From Gemmatimonadota bacterium (GTDB lineage Bacteria > Gemmatimonadota > Gemmatimonadetes > Gemmatimonadales > GWC2-71-9): DNA of 35,051 nucleotides. Position numbers and translations under genes: made by a program. Under the pieces are notes generated by a model. The model was not told the DNA's origin and did not search any database. It worked only from the letters and a program-made list of their open reading frames with translations. Below are positions 8,209 through 16,804 of this stretch, one piece after another. Within the stretch, counting starts at the first letter, position 1. Each line of letters opens with the position of its first letter. The stretch spans positions 1-35,051 of the forward strand of contig QKHC01000011.1 in the NCBI GenBank assembly GCA_003251175.1. The letters run 5' to 3'.

Positions 8209-9402
8209 TCAGATGAGCTCGAGGGCGCGCCCCACCTTGCGGAACGCGTGCAGGGCGAAATCGAGATCGTCCCGCGTGTGCGCGGCGGAGATCTGGCACC
8301 GCACGCGAGCGTGGCCCTGCGGTACCACGGGGTAGCCGAATCCGGTGACGAACACGCCCTCGTCGAGCAGCCGCTCGCTCATGCGGATCGCTTGGGCGGT
8401 CTCGCCGAGGATCACGGGAATGATGGGTGTGTCTCCGGGGAGGGGCTTGAAGCCCAGGCCTTGCAGCTGCTCGCGAAAGTACCTGGCATTCTCGTGTAGA
8501 CGCGTCACCAGCTCCGGATGGTGCTCGACGTGGTGAACGGCTGCCAGCGCCGACGCGGCGACGGTGGGGGGCAGGGCATTCGAGAACAACTGCGGGCGCG
8601 AACGCTGGATCAGGTAGTCGATCAGCGCCTCGGGTCCCGCGGTGAAGCCGCCCGCCGCGCCGCCCAGCGCCTTGCCGAGCGTTGACGTGATGATGTCGAT
8701 CTCGCCCACCAGGCCGAAATGCTCGGCGGTGCCGCGCCCGGTCTTGCCGAGGACGCCGGTGGCGTGTGAGTCGTCGACCGCGACCACCGCATCGTGACGG
8801 CGCGCCAGCTCGATGATGTCGGGGAGTCGGGCGATGTCACCTTCCATTGAGAACACGCCGTCGGTGAACACGAGCCGCAGCCGTCGATCGCGCGTCGCGC
8901 GCAGCTTGGCCTCCAGATCGGCCATATCGGAGTGCTCGTACACGACCGTCTGGCACTTGGTGATGACCTTGGCGAGGCGGATGGCGTCGATGATCGAGGC
9001 GTGGTTGAGCCGGTCGGAAATGACCACGTCCTCCTCGCCGAGGAGGGTGGGGATCAGCCCCTCGTTGGCGTTCCAGCAGCTCACGTAGGTGAGCGATGCC
9101 GGGCCCCCCACGAAGCGTGCGAGCGCGGTTTCGAGCTCACGGTGCACCGTGAATGTGCCGCAGATGAACCGCACCGATCCGGTGCCCGCGCCGAAGCGAT
9201 CGAGTGCGGTCTTGCCAGCCTGCACGACCGCGGGTTCGTTGCACAGGCCCAGATAGTTGTTGGACGACAGGATGACGATCTCGCCGCGTCCTTCCATCAC
9301 TGTGCGGGCGGCCTGCGGCGCGGCGAGATGGTTGAGGCGCTTGTACACACCGTCGCGCTGGAACTGCTGCAGCTCGGCGTCGAGACGGGCCGTGAAGCTC
9401 AT
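8209..9402 (-). CDS. kbl: 2-amino-3-ketobutyrate CoA ligase (glycine C-acetyltransferase)
   Basis: This PLP enzyme performs the second step of threonine breakdown: 2-amino-3-oxobutanoate plus CoA gives glycine plus acetyl-CoA. The 397-residue protein has the alpha-oxoamine synthase signatures SSNNYLGL, GTGSVRFICGT, TDGVFSMEGD, VDDSHATGVLG and TSTLGKALGGAAGG. The PLP lysine is K244, the same number as in E. coli Kbl. The ATG at 9402 overlaps the tdh stop as ATGA, so it is probably translated by coupling to tdh. The tdh-kbl pair is the standard two-gene threonine dehydrogenase pathway, here in the order tdh then kbl (E. coli has kbl first). The alternative, a serine palmitoyltransferase or KAPA synthase paralogue, is much less likely given tdh next to it. 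Confidence 0.95.
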   Translation of the reverse strand: MSFTARLDAELQQFQRDGVYKRLNHLAAPQAARTVMEGRGEIVILSSNNYLGLCNEPAVVQAGKTALDRFGAGTGSVRFICGTFTVHRELETALARFVGGPASLTYVSCWNANEGLIPTLLGEEDVVISDRLNHASIIDAIRLAKVITKCQTVVYEHSDMADLEAKLRATRDRRLRLVFTDGVFSMEGDIARLPDIIELARRHDAVVAVDDSHATGVLGKTGRGTAEHFGLVGEIDIITSTLGKALGGAAGGFTAGPEALIDYLIQRSRPQLFSNALPPTVAASALAAVHHVEHHPELVTRLHENARYFREQLQGLGFKPLPGDTPIIPVILGETAQAIRMSERLLDEGVFVTGFGYPVVPQGHARVRCQISAAHTRDDLDFALHAFRKVGRALELI

Positions 9403-10427
9403 GCGATCTCCAGGATGACCTTGCCGGCGTCGCCGGAGCGGATGGCGGCGAGGGCGTCGTCGACACGGGCGAGCGGGTAGCGGTGGGTGATCACGGGGCG
9501 CGGATCCAGCATCCCGTTCGTGAGGAAGCGACGCATGTCGTGCCACGTTTCGTACATCTTGCGTCCGATGACGCCGTATATCGTGACGCCCTTGAAGATG
9601 ATCTCCGTCGCGAAGTCCACCGGCACTTCGCCCCGCGGGATGCCCAGCAGCTGCACGCGACCACCCATCCGGACCGTTGCGAAGGCCTGGTGCAGGGCGG
9701 ACGGAACGCCTGACATTTCGCAGACGACATCCACGCCCTCGCCGCCGGTGGCCTCTTGCACGGTCCGGACGACGTCGTCGGTGCGCGCGTTGATCGTCAG
9801 CTGCGCGCCCATCTGCTGCGCCAGCGCCAGCCGCTTGGGGTTCACGTCGGAGGCGATCACCTTCGCTGCACCTGCCGCACGAGCGATGCCGACAGCGAAG
9901 CAGCCGATCGGTCCGCACCCCACGATGAACACCGTGCTTCCCGGGATCTCCGCGGTCAGCACGGTGTGGAACGCGTTTCCCATGGGATCCATGATCGCGC
10001 CGACTTCGGTGGGGATACCGTCGAGCGACAGGACGTTGGTCGCGGGCATCACCACGAACTCGGCGAATGCGCCGTCGCGATCGACCCCGATGATCCTGGT
10101 GTTGCGACAGATATGCCCGTTGCCGGTGCGGCATTGCAGGCAATGATTGCAGACCAGGTGCCCCTCGGCGGTGACCAGCTGACCCACGCTCAGCTCCGTC
10201 ACCCCTTCACCCATCTGCACGATCTCGCCCGCGAACTCGTGGCCAACCACGATCGGCGGGCGGATGCGGCCCTGCGCCCACGGATCCCAGTCGGCGATGT
10301 GCAGGTCGGTCCCGCACACGCCGGCATGCCGGACGGCGATCAGCACCTCGCCCGGACCGGGTGAGGGTTTGGGGACGGTCGTGACCGTCAGCCCGGGTCC
10401 CGGGCGGTCCTTGACGATGGCGTGCAT
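9399..10427 (-). CDS. tdh: L-threonine 3-dehydrogenase
   Basis: This zinc-dependent, NAD-linked medium-chain dehydrogenase oxidises L-threonine to 2-amino-3-ketobutyrate, which Kbl then cleaves. From the ATG at 10427 the protein is 342 residues and its key residues carry E. coli Tdh numbers: catalytic zinc ligand C38 in GVCGTDLH, H63-E64 in GHE, and structural zinc cysteines C93, C96, C99 and C107. The NAD fold has GCGPIGCFAVG. A GTG seven codons upstream (10448) would also be open, but the numbering favours the ATG. No clear Shine-Dalgarno site precedes either. tdh follows the formate dehydrogenase gene by about 80 bases on the same strand and overlaps kbl by 4 bp. Confidence 0.95.
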   Translation of the reverse strand: MHAIVKDRPGPGLTVTTVPKPSPGPGEVLIAVRHAGVCGTDLHIADWDPWAQGRIRPPIVVGHEFAGEIVQMGEGVTELSVGQLVTAEGHLVCNHCLQCRTGNGHICRNTRIIGVDRDGAFAEFVVMPATNVLSLDGIPTEVGAIMDPMGNAFHTVLTAEIPGSTVFIVGCGPIGCFAVGIARAAGAAKVIASDVNPKRLALAQQMGAQLTINARTDDVVRTVQEATGGEGVDVVCEMSGVPSALHQAFATVRMGGRVQLLGIPRGEVPVDFATEIIFKGVTIYGVIGRKMYETWHDMRRFLTNGMLDPRPVITHRYPLARVDDALAAIRSGDAGKVILEIA

Positions 10428-10510
10428 CCGCGTGTCGGTCTGTGCCACGGCGCTCGGAATCTACGCCAGTCGACCCGCCAGGGTGAGGCCGCGCGCCCGG
10501 GTGGGTGCCC

Positions 10511-13474
10511 CTAGGCCGACGCGTCGGCGGCCGCCGGCACGCGCGCCAGCTCGATGCGGACGGCACAGACCTTGAGCTGCGCCATCTTCGCGTAGGGATC
10601 CAACACGGGGTTGGTCAGCAGGTTCGCCGCGGCTTCGCGGAAGTGGAACGGCACGAACACCTGGCCGCGCGCCACGCGATGCGACACGCGAACCGCCGAG
10701 ATCATCGCGTTCCGGCGCGAGGTGAGCCGGACCAGATCGCCGTCCGTGACACCGAGGGTCACCGCATCGTCGGGGTGGATCTCCACGATCGGCGTCGGTT
10801 CGCGCGAGTCCAGGCCGCTCGCGCGCCGCGTCATCGTCCCGGTATGCCAGTGATACAGGAGGCGGCCGGTGTTCATCACGAACGGATAGTCGGCGTCGGG
10901 CAGCTCCACCGGCGGCGCGTAGCGCACCGGGACGAAACGGGCTCGCCCGTCCGCGGTCGGGAACCGGTCGGCGAACAGGAACGCCGTCCCCGGGTGATCG
11001 GCCGCCGGTACTGGATACTGTAACCCGGCTCCCTCGAGGCGCGGGTAGGTCACGCCGGCCCAGGAGGGCGTGACCGAGATGATCTCGTGCATCACGGCCT
11101 CCGCGTCCACGAACGGCGTCGGCAATCCGAGGCGGCGCGAGAGGTCCACGAGGATGTCGAGGTCGAGACGGGCCTGCCCCGGTGGTGGCAACGCCGGCCG
11201 GCTGAGCTGGATGCGTCGCTCGGTATTGACGAACGTCCCCGTCTTCTCGGCGAACGACGAGCCGGGCAGCACGACATCCGCGTAGCGCGCCGTTTCCGTG
11301 AGGAAAAGATCGTGGACGGCGAGGAACTCGAGCTCGCGGAACCACGCCTCGGCGTGGGCGATGTCGGGGTCCGAAATGATCGGATTCTCGCCCATGATGT
11401 ACATCGCGCGAACGCCGCTTTCGGGCTTGACGATCTCGGTGACCATCAGGCCGTTCTCGAGCGACATGGTCTGCGGCGCCACCCCCCAGGCGGCGGCAAA
11501 CCGGGCCCGCGCGGCGGCATCCGTGACCGGCTGGTAGTCGGGGTAGACGAACGGGATCGCGCCCATGTCGGACGCGCCCTGCACGTTGTTCTGACCCCGG
11601 ATCGGGAGCATGGCGGCACCCCACCGCCCGATCATGCCACAGGCGAACATCAGATTGAGGAGCGAGGTCACGATGTCCGTACCCGTGGCGTGCTGCGTGA
11701 GCCCCATCGCCCACAGCGTGCTCGTAGCGGGTCCGCGGGCGTAGGTCTCGGCCGCCGCCCGGATCTGCTCCGCCGGAACGCCGCACAGCTTGGCCGCGGT
11801 CGCCGGGTCATAGGCGGCGACCGCCTCGCGCACCGCGTCGAAGTCGTGCGTGCGCTCGGCGATGAACGCCCGGTCTTCGAGGCCCGCGGCGAGGATGTGG
11901 TGGAGCATGCCCGAATACAACGCCACGTCGGTGCCAGGCTGCATCTGGAGATGGATGTCGGCCCGCGCGGCGAGCTCGGTCAGCCGCGGGTCGGCGACGA
12001 TCAGGGTCGCACCGCGCTCGTGCGCCCGCTTGATGGCGGCGCCAAACACGGGGTGCGATTCCGTGGTGTTGGCACCGGCAATGAAGATCACGTCCGCGGC
12101 GTGCTCCACCTCGCGCATGGAGCCGGATGCCGCGGCCGTGTTGATCGCCCGCTGCATCGCGGCCACCGAGGTCGAGTGGCACAGCCGCGTGCAGTGGTCG
12201 ACGTTGTTGGTCCCGATCGCGCCCCGGAACATCCGCTGCATGACGTAGTTTTCCTCGTTGGAGCACTTGGCCGAGGAGAAACACGCCAGCGCGTTGGGCC
12301 CCCGCTCGGACTTGACCCGCAGCAGCTCCTGCGCCACCAGGGAGAGCGCCTCCTCCCACGTCGCCTCACGGAACGGCTCGTACCACGACGCCGGCGTCGC
12401 CACCCGGTCGCGGATGTCCTGGTCGAGTCGCTCCAGCAGCGGCAGCTCGCGCACCGTCTTCCCCATCGCCCGCGGCGGCGTCCCGGGCTTGGATCGCTGC
12501 CCCTCCCCCTCGATCGTGCGCCACGGACCGCCGCGCCGCTCGCGTCCGGCGGCGCCGCGCCACTCCCACCGCCCCTGGTGCCGCTCCCAGCCGCGACGGA
12601 TTAGGGGTGCCGTCAGCCGGTCGCGGTGCTGGGGAAAGTCGTAGCCGAAGCGTCCCTTCACGCAGGTGGAGCCCTGGTTCGGCGTGTCGAGCTCGATGTC
12701 CGGCGAGGTGACCCGGACGATGGCGCCCTCGGCCACGTGGAGATCGAGCTGGCAGCCGACGCCGCAGTAGGGGCAGATGGCGCGCACCACGCGCTCGGGC
12801 GAGCGGATCTGCTCTGGACGAAACCGCTGGCGCGGCATCACCTCGAAGATGGCCCCGGTCGGACATACCCGGACGCACTCACCGCACCACGTGCACCCGG
12901 CGCGATCGGCGTCGCCGTCCGCCCCGACCACGATCTGCGCATCCTCGCCGCGGTACGCGACGTCCAGCACGCCGACGACCTGGATGTCCTCGCACGCCCG
13001 CACGCACCGGGTGCACAGGATGCAGGTCGTCATGTCGTGGCGAATCATCGGATCGCCGGGACGCGCATCGCCGCCGCGCAGCGGCAGGTCCCGACCGGCG
13101 ACCGCGCTCGGCTCGACTCCGTAGCGCACGACATAGCGCTCGAAATCGTTGCGCGGGTCCGCGCGCCCGCCATCCCGCAGGTGGTCCGCCGGATAGCGCT
13201 CCAGCAGCAGGCGCAGCACGCCGCGCCGGTTCTCGACCGCCGCGTGCGACTCTGTCGTCACGCGCATCCCGTCCGACACCGGCGTCGCGCAGGCCGGCAA
13301 CAGCTTCGGTTGACCTTCCACCGACACGAGGCAGATGCGGCAGTTGCCGACGGTGGGCAGCGTGGGGTACCAGCACAGCGTCGGGATATCGATGCCCGCG
13401 GCGCGAGCAACGTCCAGGATGGTCTGTGTGGGCTCGGCGGAGAAGGAGCGGCCGTTGATGGTCACCGTGGGCAT
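10511..13474 (-). CDS. fdhA: Formate dehydrogenase alpha subunit (molybdopterin oxidoreductase with N-terminal ferredoxin domains)
   Basis: This cytoplasmic-type, 987-residue Mo/W enzyme is predicted to oxidise formate to CO2. It has a 2Fe-2S domain (C34, C45, C48, C62), two 4Fe-4S motifs (C151/C154/C157/C161 and C194/C197/C200/C204) and the 4Fe-4S of the catalytic domain (C234, C237, C241 and one later). The active site shows TRLCHS, with C432 as Mo ligand and H433 next to it as in FdsA, and RGQNNVQGASDMG with the conserved arginine. The His-Cys3 motif usual between the first two cluster regions is missing: residues 89-114 contain no cysteine. No FdhD, beta or gamma subunit is nearby. There is no Tat signal. 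The ATG at 13474 starts the 2Fe-2S domain; the huge open frame upstream is antisense to tldD. An NAD-reducing or other electron partner must be encoded elsewhere. Confidence 0.88.
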   Translation of the reverse strand: MPTVTINGRSFSAEPTQTILDVARAAGIDIPTLCWYPTLPTVGNCRICLVSVEGQPKLLPACATPVSDGMRVTTESHAAVENRRGVLRLLLERYPADHLRDGGRADPRNDFERYVVRYGVEPSAVAGRDLPLRGGDARPGDPMIRHDMTTCILCTRCVRACEDIQVVGVLDVAYRGEDAQIVVGADGDADRAGCTWCGECVRVCPTGAIFEVMPRQRFRPEQIRSPERVVRAICPYCGVGCQLDLHVAEGAIVRVTSPDIELDTPNQGSTCVKGRFGYDFPQHRDRLTAPLIRRGWERHQGRWEWRGAAGRERRGGPWRTIEGEGQRSKPGTPPRAMGKTVRELPLLERLDQDIRDRVATPASWYEPFREATWEEALSLVAQELLRVKSERGPNALACFSSAKCSNEENYVMQRMFRGAIGTNNVDHCTRLCHSTSVAAMQRAINTAAASGSMREVEHAADVIFIAGANTTESHPVFGAAIKRAHERGATLIVADPRLTELAARADIHLQMQPGTDVALYSGMLHHILAAGLEDRAFIAERTHDFDAVREAVAAYDPATAAKLCGVPAEQIRAAAETYARGPATSTLWAMGLTQHATGTDIVTSLLNLMFACGMIGRWGAAMLPIRGQNNVQGASDMGAIPFVYPDYQPVTDAAARARFAAAWGVAPQTMSLENGLMVTEIVKPESGVRAMYIMGENPIISDPDIAHAEAWFRELEFLAVHDLFLTETARYADVVLPGSSFAEKTGTFVNTERRIQLSRPALPPPGQARLDLDILVDLSRRLGLPTPFVDAEAVMHEIISVTPSWAGVTYPRLEGAGLQYPVPAADHPGTAFLFADRFPTADGRARFVPVRYAPPVELPDADYPFVMNTGRLLYHWHTGTMTRRASGLDSREPTPIVEIHPDDAVTLGVTDGDLVRLTSRRNAMISAVRVSHRVARGQVFVPFHFREAAANLLTNPVLDPYAKMAQLKVCAVRIELARVPAAADASA

Positions 13475-13481
13475 GTGCGAA

Positions 13482-13531
13482 TAGATACCTCTGTCGGAGG
13501 TAGTTGCAAGAGTTCCGGTTGCCGGTAGTGT
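13482..13531. promoter_or_regulatory. Divergent promoters sharing one palindromic TTGCAA hexamer
   Basis: TTGCAA at 13504-13509 is its own reverse complement. On the minus strand it lies 16 bases from TATCTA (13482-13487), with seven bases to the formate dehydrogenase ATG, which would make that transcript leaderless or nearly so. On the plus strand it lies 16 bases from TAGTGT (13526-13531), about 57 bases before the tldD ATG. Both -10 hexamers are of TAnnnN/TAnnnT type. This is a motif match only, with no experimental support. Confidence 0.3.
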
Positions 13532-13588
13532 TCCCAGCACGGCAGGTAGACAGTGCCTGCCCTGACGCCTGATTCGCCGGAGGTACGC

Positions 13589-15154
13589 ATGGACCGCCGC
13601 CAGTTCCTCGGAACGACCGCCGCCGGATTCGCCGCGGCGGCCGTCCTGCCGCCGCCGCAGGCCGACTCGGCCATCCGGGACCTCTGCCTGCACGCGCTCG
13701 ATGCCGCGAAGGCCGCGGGTGCAGGCTACGCCGACGTCCGCATCGGGCGCAACCGCTCGCAGTCGGTTGCCACCCGCGAGCGACGCGTCACCGGCGCCAA
13801 CGAATCGGAGACGTACGGATGCGGCGTTCGGGTCCTCGTTGACGGGGCATGGGGATTCGCGGCGAGTCGCGAGCTCACACGCGATGCCGTCGCGCACATC
13901 GCGCGCAGCGCTGTCGCGCAGGCCCGGGCCAACCGCCGTGCCACGCGGCGCCCCGTGGTTCTCGCGCCGGTCGATCCGGTGGCTGATGGTCGGTGGCAGA
14001 GCCCGATCGAGGTCGATCCGTTCAAGGTGCCGATTGAGGACAAGATCGATCTGTTGCTGCGGGCCAATGAGGCGGCGCTGGCGGTGCCCGGTGCGCGGTT
14101 CGTCAATTCCTCGATGGCGTTCTTTCTCCAGGAGAAGACCTACGCCTCGACCGACGACGTGTTCACCGTCCAGCACATCTACCGGTGCCTGCCGCAGATG
14201 TCGGTGACCGCCGTCGATCCCCGGGCCGGTGACTTCCAGTCCCGCAACTCGGCCGAGATCGCGCCGATGGGGCTGGGGTACGAGTGGGTCACCCGCGCGG
14301 ACCTGATCGGGAACGCGCCCCGGTGGGCCGAGGAGGCGGTCCAGAAGCTGTCGGCGAAGTCGGTCGAGGCGGGCAGCTACGATCTGGTCCTCGATCCACA
14401 CCACCTGTTCCTCACGATCCACGAGTCGATCGCTCATCCGACCGAGCTCGATCGGGTGCTGGGGTACGAGGCCAACTACGCCGGTACCAGCTTCGCGGCG
14501 CCGCCCGAGGCGGTGCTGGGCAAGCTGAAGTACGGCCCCGAGTTCATGCAGGTGCAGGGCGATCGCGCGCAGCCCGGTTCGCTGTCCGCGTGCGGCTGGG
14601 ACGATGACGGGGTGGCGCCGGAAACGTACCGGTTGATCAGGAACGGGATCCTGGTGGACTACCAGACGACCCGCGATCAGGTGGAGTGGATTCGTCCCTA
14701 CACGGGTCGCACGCGCTCGCACGGCTGCTCCTACGCCGAGTCGTGGGCGGACGTGCAGTTTCAGCGGATGCCCAACATCTCGCTCCTCCCCGGCGAGCGC
14801 GACCTCGATGTGGATGATCTCATCGCGGCCACCGATCGGGGCATCTACATCATCGGGCGAGGATCGTACTCTATCGATCAGCAGCGCTACAACTTCCAGT
14901 TCGGCGGCCAGGTCTTCTACGAAATCAGCGGCGGGAAGATCGTGGGCATGCTGAAGGACGTGGCGTACCAGGCGCGGACGACCGATTTCTGGAATTCCCT
15001 CGATCTCCTCGGGGGCCCGCGGTCATACACGCTCAACGGCTCGTTCAACGATGGCAAGGGGCAACCGTCGCAGTCGAACGCGGTCAGCCACGGTTGCCCT
15101 CCGGCTCGCTTCCACAGCGTCAACGTGATCAACACCGGGAGGTACCGTGGCTGA
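13589..15154 (+). CDS. tldD: TldD-family metalloprotease with Tat signal
   Basis: This 521-residue protein is predicted to act with TldE as a zinc peptidase; E. coli TldD/TldE processes antitoxin CcdA and the microcin B17 precursor. The zinc motif is HESIAH at residues 278-283, equivalent to HEAVGH of TldD, and the C-terminal SHGCPPARF carries C503, equivalent to the conserved metal-ligand cysteine. Unusually, the N-terminus is MDRRQFLGT followed by an alanine-rich hydrophobic stretch ending PPPQA, a good twin-arginine signal. Family homology starts only at about residue 30. This predicts export, whereas well-studied TldD is cytoplasmic. The ATG at 13589 has GGAGGT (13579-13584) just upstream. 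The gene overlaps tldE by 8 bp. Confidence 0.9.
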   Translation: MDRRQFLGTTAAGFAAAAVLPPPQADSAIRDLCLHALDAAKAAGAGYADVRIGRNRSQSVATRERRVTGANESETYGCGVRVLVDGAWGFAASRELTRDAVAHIARSAVAQARANRRATRRPVVLAPVDPVADGRWQSPIEVDPFKVPIEDKIDLLLRANEAALAVPGARFVNSSMAFFLQEKTYASTDDVFTVQHIYRCLPQMSVTAVDPRAGDFQSRNSAEIAPMGLGYEWVTRADLIGNAPRWAEEAVQKLSAKSVEAGSYDLVLDPHHLFLTIHESIAHPTELDRVLGYEANYAGTSFAAPPEAVLGKLKYGPEFMQVQGDRAQPGSLSACGWDDDGVAPETYRLIRNGILVDYQTTRDQVEWIRPYTGRTRSHGCSYAESWADVQFQRMPNISLLPGERDLDVDDLIAATDRGIYIIGRGSYSIDQQRYNFQFGGQVFYEISGGKIVGMLKDVAYQARTTDFWNSLDLLGGPRSYTLNGSFNDGKGQPSQSNAVSHGCPPARFHSVNVINTGRYRG

Positions 15155-16496
15155 GGGATTGACACGGGCGCAGGCTCGCGATCTGTGCGAGCGCATCCTG
15201 GCCCGCTCCACCGCCGACGGCTGCCAGGTCAACCTCACGTCGGGGGCGGACGGCAATACGCGGTTCGCCGCGAACCAGATCTCCACCTCCGGCGATACGT
15301 CCAACGCCGTGGCCACGGTGTCGTCGCGGGTCGGTCGGCGCCAGGCGTCGGTGACCACCAATCTGTTCGACGACGACGGCGTGGCCCGCGTGGTCGCGGC
15401 CAGCGAGCGGCTAGCGGGCCTGGCCCCCGAAGACCCGGAGCAGATGCCACTGCTCGGACCCCAGACGTACCGAGAGGTGCCCGCTACCTTCGCGGCCACC
15501 GAACGGCTCGACGCGGCGGTGCGGGCCGACGCGGTGCGGATCGTGGCCGACGCCTGCGAGACCGCCGGCGTCGTCGGCGCCGGGTTCCTGCAGCGCGTGG
15601 CGGGCGCGAGCGCGATCGCGAACTCCGCGGGCCTGTTCGCCTATCATCGCTCCGCCGAAGCTGCCTTCACCCTCACGGTCCGCACCCCCGATGGGCAAGG
15701 CTCGGGCTGGGCCGGCACGGCCCACAACGACTGGGATCGCATGACGCGGCCGGCCAGCCTCGCAGAGCGTGCCATCACCAAAGCCCGCGGCAGTCGGGAG
15801 CCCGCCGCACTGGAGCCCGGCCGGTACACCGTGGTCCTCGAGCCCACGGCAGTCGGCAATCTCATAGGGTTGCTGCGCTTCGCGATGAATGCCCGGGCGG
15901 CGGACGAGGGCCGGAGCTTCTTTGCCAAGCGGGGTGGCGGCACCAAGCTGGGTGACCAGGTCGTGGATGAGCGGATCACCCTGCTCTCCGACCCGGCCGA
16001 TGGGGATCTGCTGGAGTCGCCGTTCAACGGGGAAGGGCTTCCCGTGCCGCGCACCGTGTGGATCGAGAACGGCGTGCTGAAGAACCTGGCCTATGACCGC
16101 TACTGGGCTGACAAGCAGGGTGTCCAGCCCGTGCCGTTTGGCGGCGGGCTCAGGCTCCAGGGCGGCACCGCGTCGCAGGATGAGCTCATCGCGCAGGTGT
16201 CGCGGGGACTGCTGGTGACCCGCCTGTGGTACATCCGAGCCGTGGACCAACGCAGTCTGCTGTTCACGGGACTGACGCGCGACGGTCTGTTCCTCATCGA
16301 GGATGGGCGCGTGACCCGCGCCGTGCGCAACTTCCGCTTCAACGAGAGTCCCGTGATCGCGCTCAACAACCTCGAGGCCATCGGACGGCCAGTCCGCGTC
16401 GCGGCAGCGGAATCCGGCGGTGTGGGAGGGAGCGTCGTGGTGCCGCCCCTGCTGGTGCGGGAATTCACCTTCACGTCGATCAGCGAGGCCGTGTGA
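15147..16496 (+). CDS. tldE: TldE/PmbA-family protein
   Basis: This 449-residue protein is the likely non-zinc partner of TldD in the heterodimeric TldD-TldE protease. It has the family's N-terminal domain (NTRFAANQISTSG), the middle segment DPADGDLLESPFNGEGLP and a C-terminal barrel, and it lacks an HExxxH motif, as expected for the TldE half. The start is GTG 15147 with GGGAGGT just upstream (15138-15143), inside the tldD stop region. The domain begins directly at the start codon and there is no signal peptide, in contrast to the Tat signal on TldD. Either the pair crosses the membrane together or the Tat-like leader of TldD is not used for export. The 8-bp overlap with tldD suggests coupled, roughly equimolar synthesis. 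Confidence 0.9.
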   Translation: MAEGLTRAQARDLCERILARSTADGCQVNLTSGADGNTRFAANQISTSGDTSNAVATVSSRVGRRQASVTTNLFDDDGVARVVAASERLAGLAPEDPEQMPLLGPQTYREVPATFAATERLDAAVRADAVRIVADACETAGVVGAGFLQRVAGASAIANSAGLFAYHRSAEAAFTLTVRTPDGQGSGWAGTAHNDWDRMTRPASLAERAITKARGSREPAALEPGRYTVVLEPTAVGNLIGLLRFAMNARAADEGRSFFAKRGGGTKLGDQVVDERITLLSDPADGDLLESPFNGEGLPVPRTVWIENGVLKNLAYDRYWADKQGVQPVPFGGGLRLQGGTASQDELIAQVSRGLLVTRLWYIRAVDQRSLLFTGLTRDGLFLIEDGRVTRAVRNFRFNESPVIALNNLEAIGRPVRVAAAESGGVGGSVVVPPLLVREFTFTSISEAV

Positions 16497-16514
16497 GGGG
16501 GGCGGCACGCAAAA

Positions 16515-16537
16515 GGGCCGCGCGGCGAGCGCGGCCC
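16515..16537 (-). terminator. Intrinsic terminator, T-run on minus strand
   Basis: A 9-bp perfect stem GGGCCGCGC/GCGCGGCCC (16515-16523 with 16529-16537) has a 5-base loop. On the minus strand it is followed at once by TTTTGCG, the canonical layout, so it best terminates the small minus-strand gene whose stop lies 26 bases upstream at 16563. On the plus strand it follows tldE by 18 bases but lacks a T-run there; it may still serve both. Confidence 0.7.
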
Positions 16538-16562
16538 GTCTGCGGTGGTCGGCGCCCCCTCT

Positions 16563-16730
16563 CTAGGCGCGCGGATCCACTGGCAGGTGCCGATGGACGT
16601 GATCTTCCCCCTCCGCCTCATCGGCGAACCAGCAATACGCCCAGATCCGTGCGGGGCGGGCACGATCGCGTCCCACCCGCAGCACGATTCCCAGCGGCTC
16701 GTTGTCCAGCACCAGTGGCAGGCTCGTCAT
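16563..16730 (-). CDS. Small hypothetical protein (55 aa)
   Basis: The short frame MTSLPLVLDNEPLGIVLRVG...IWAYCWFADEAEGEDHVH has normal amino-acid usage and looks like a small alpha/beta soluble protein. I do not recognise the family. Support for a real gene comes from context: a promoter-like pair 75-100 bases upstream (16805-16833, minus strand) and a canonical terminator with a T-run 26 bases past the stop. The frame stays open upstream to 16850, but that would put the start inside the promoter-like stretch, so the ATG at 16730 is preferred. No strong Shine-Dalgarno site is seen, only a weak GAGTG. It contains one cysteine and two histidines (HVHRH) near the C-terminus. It may be transcribed alone or by read-through from the rlmI operon. 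Confidence 0.5.
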   Translation of the reverse strand: MTSLPLVLDNEPLGIVLRVGRDRARPARIWAYCWFADEAEGEDHVHRHLPVDPRA

Positions 16731-16754
16731 CGTCACTCGCGTTGCGAAACTGAC

Positions 16755-16769
16755 GCCACTCCTAGTGGC
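16755..16769. repeat. Small inverted repeat in leader of small gene
   Basis: GCCACT and AGTGGC (6 bp) flank a 3-base centre, 25 bases before the ATG of the 55-residue gene. It could be an operator or a small leader hairpin; nothing further supports it. Confidence 0.25.
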
Positions 16770-16804
16770 AAGCCTCCGGCCACGGGGACAAAACCATAAG
16801 TGAT

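Noticed and set aside
13475-14722. Extension of formate dehydrogenase to 1403 codons
   Set aside because: The upstream part is antisense to tldD, and the true N-terminal 2Fe-2S domain begins at the ATG at 13474.
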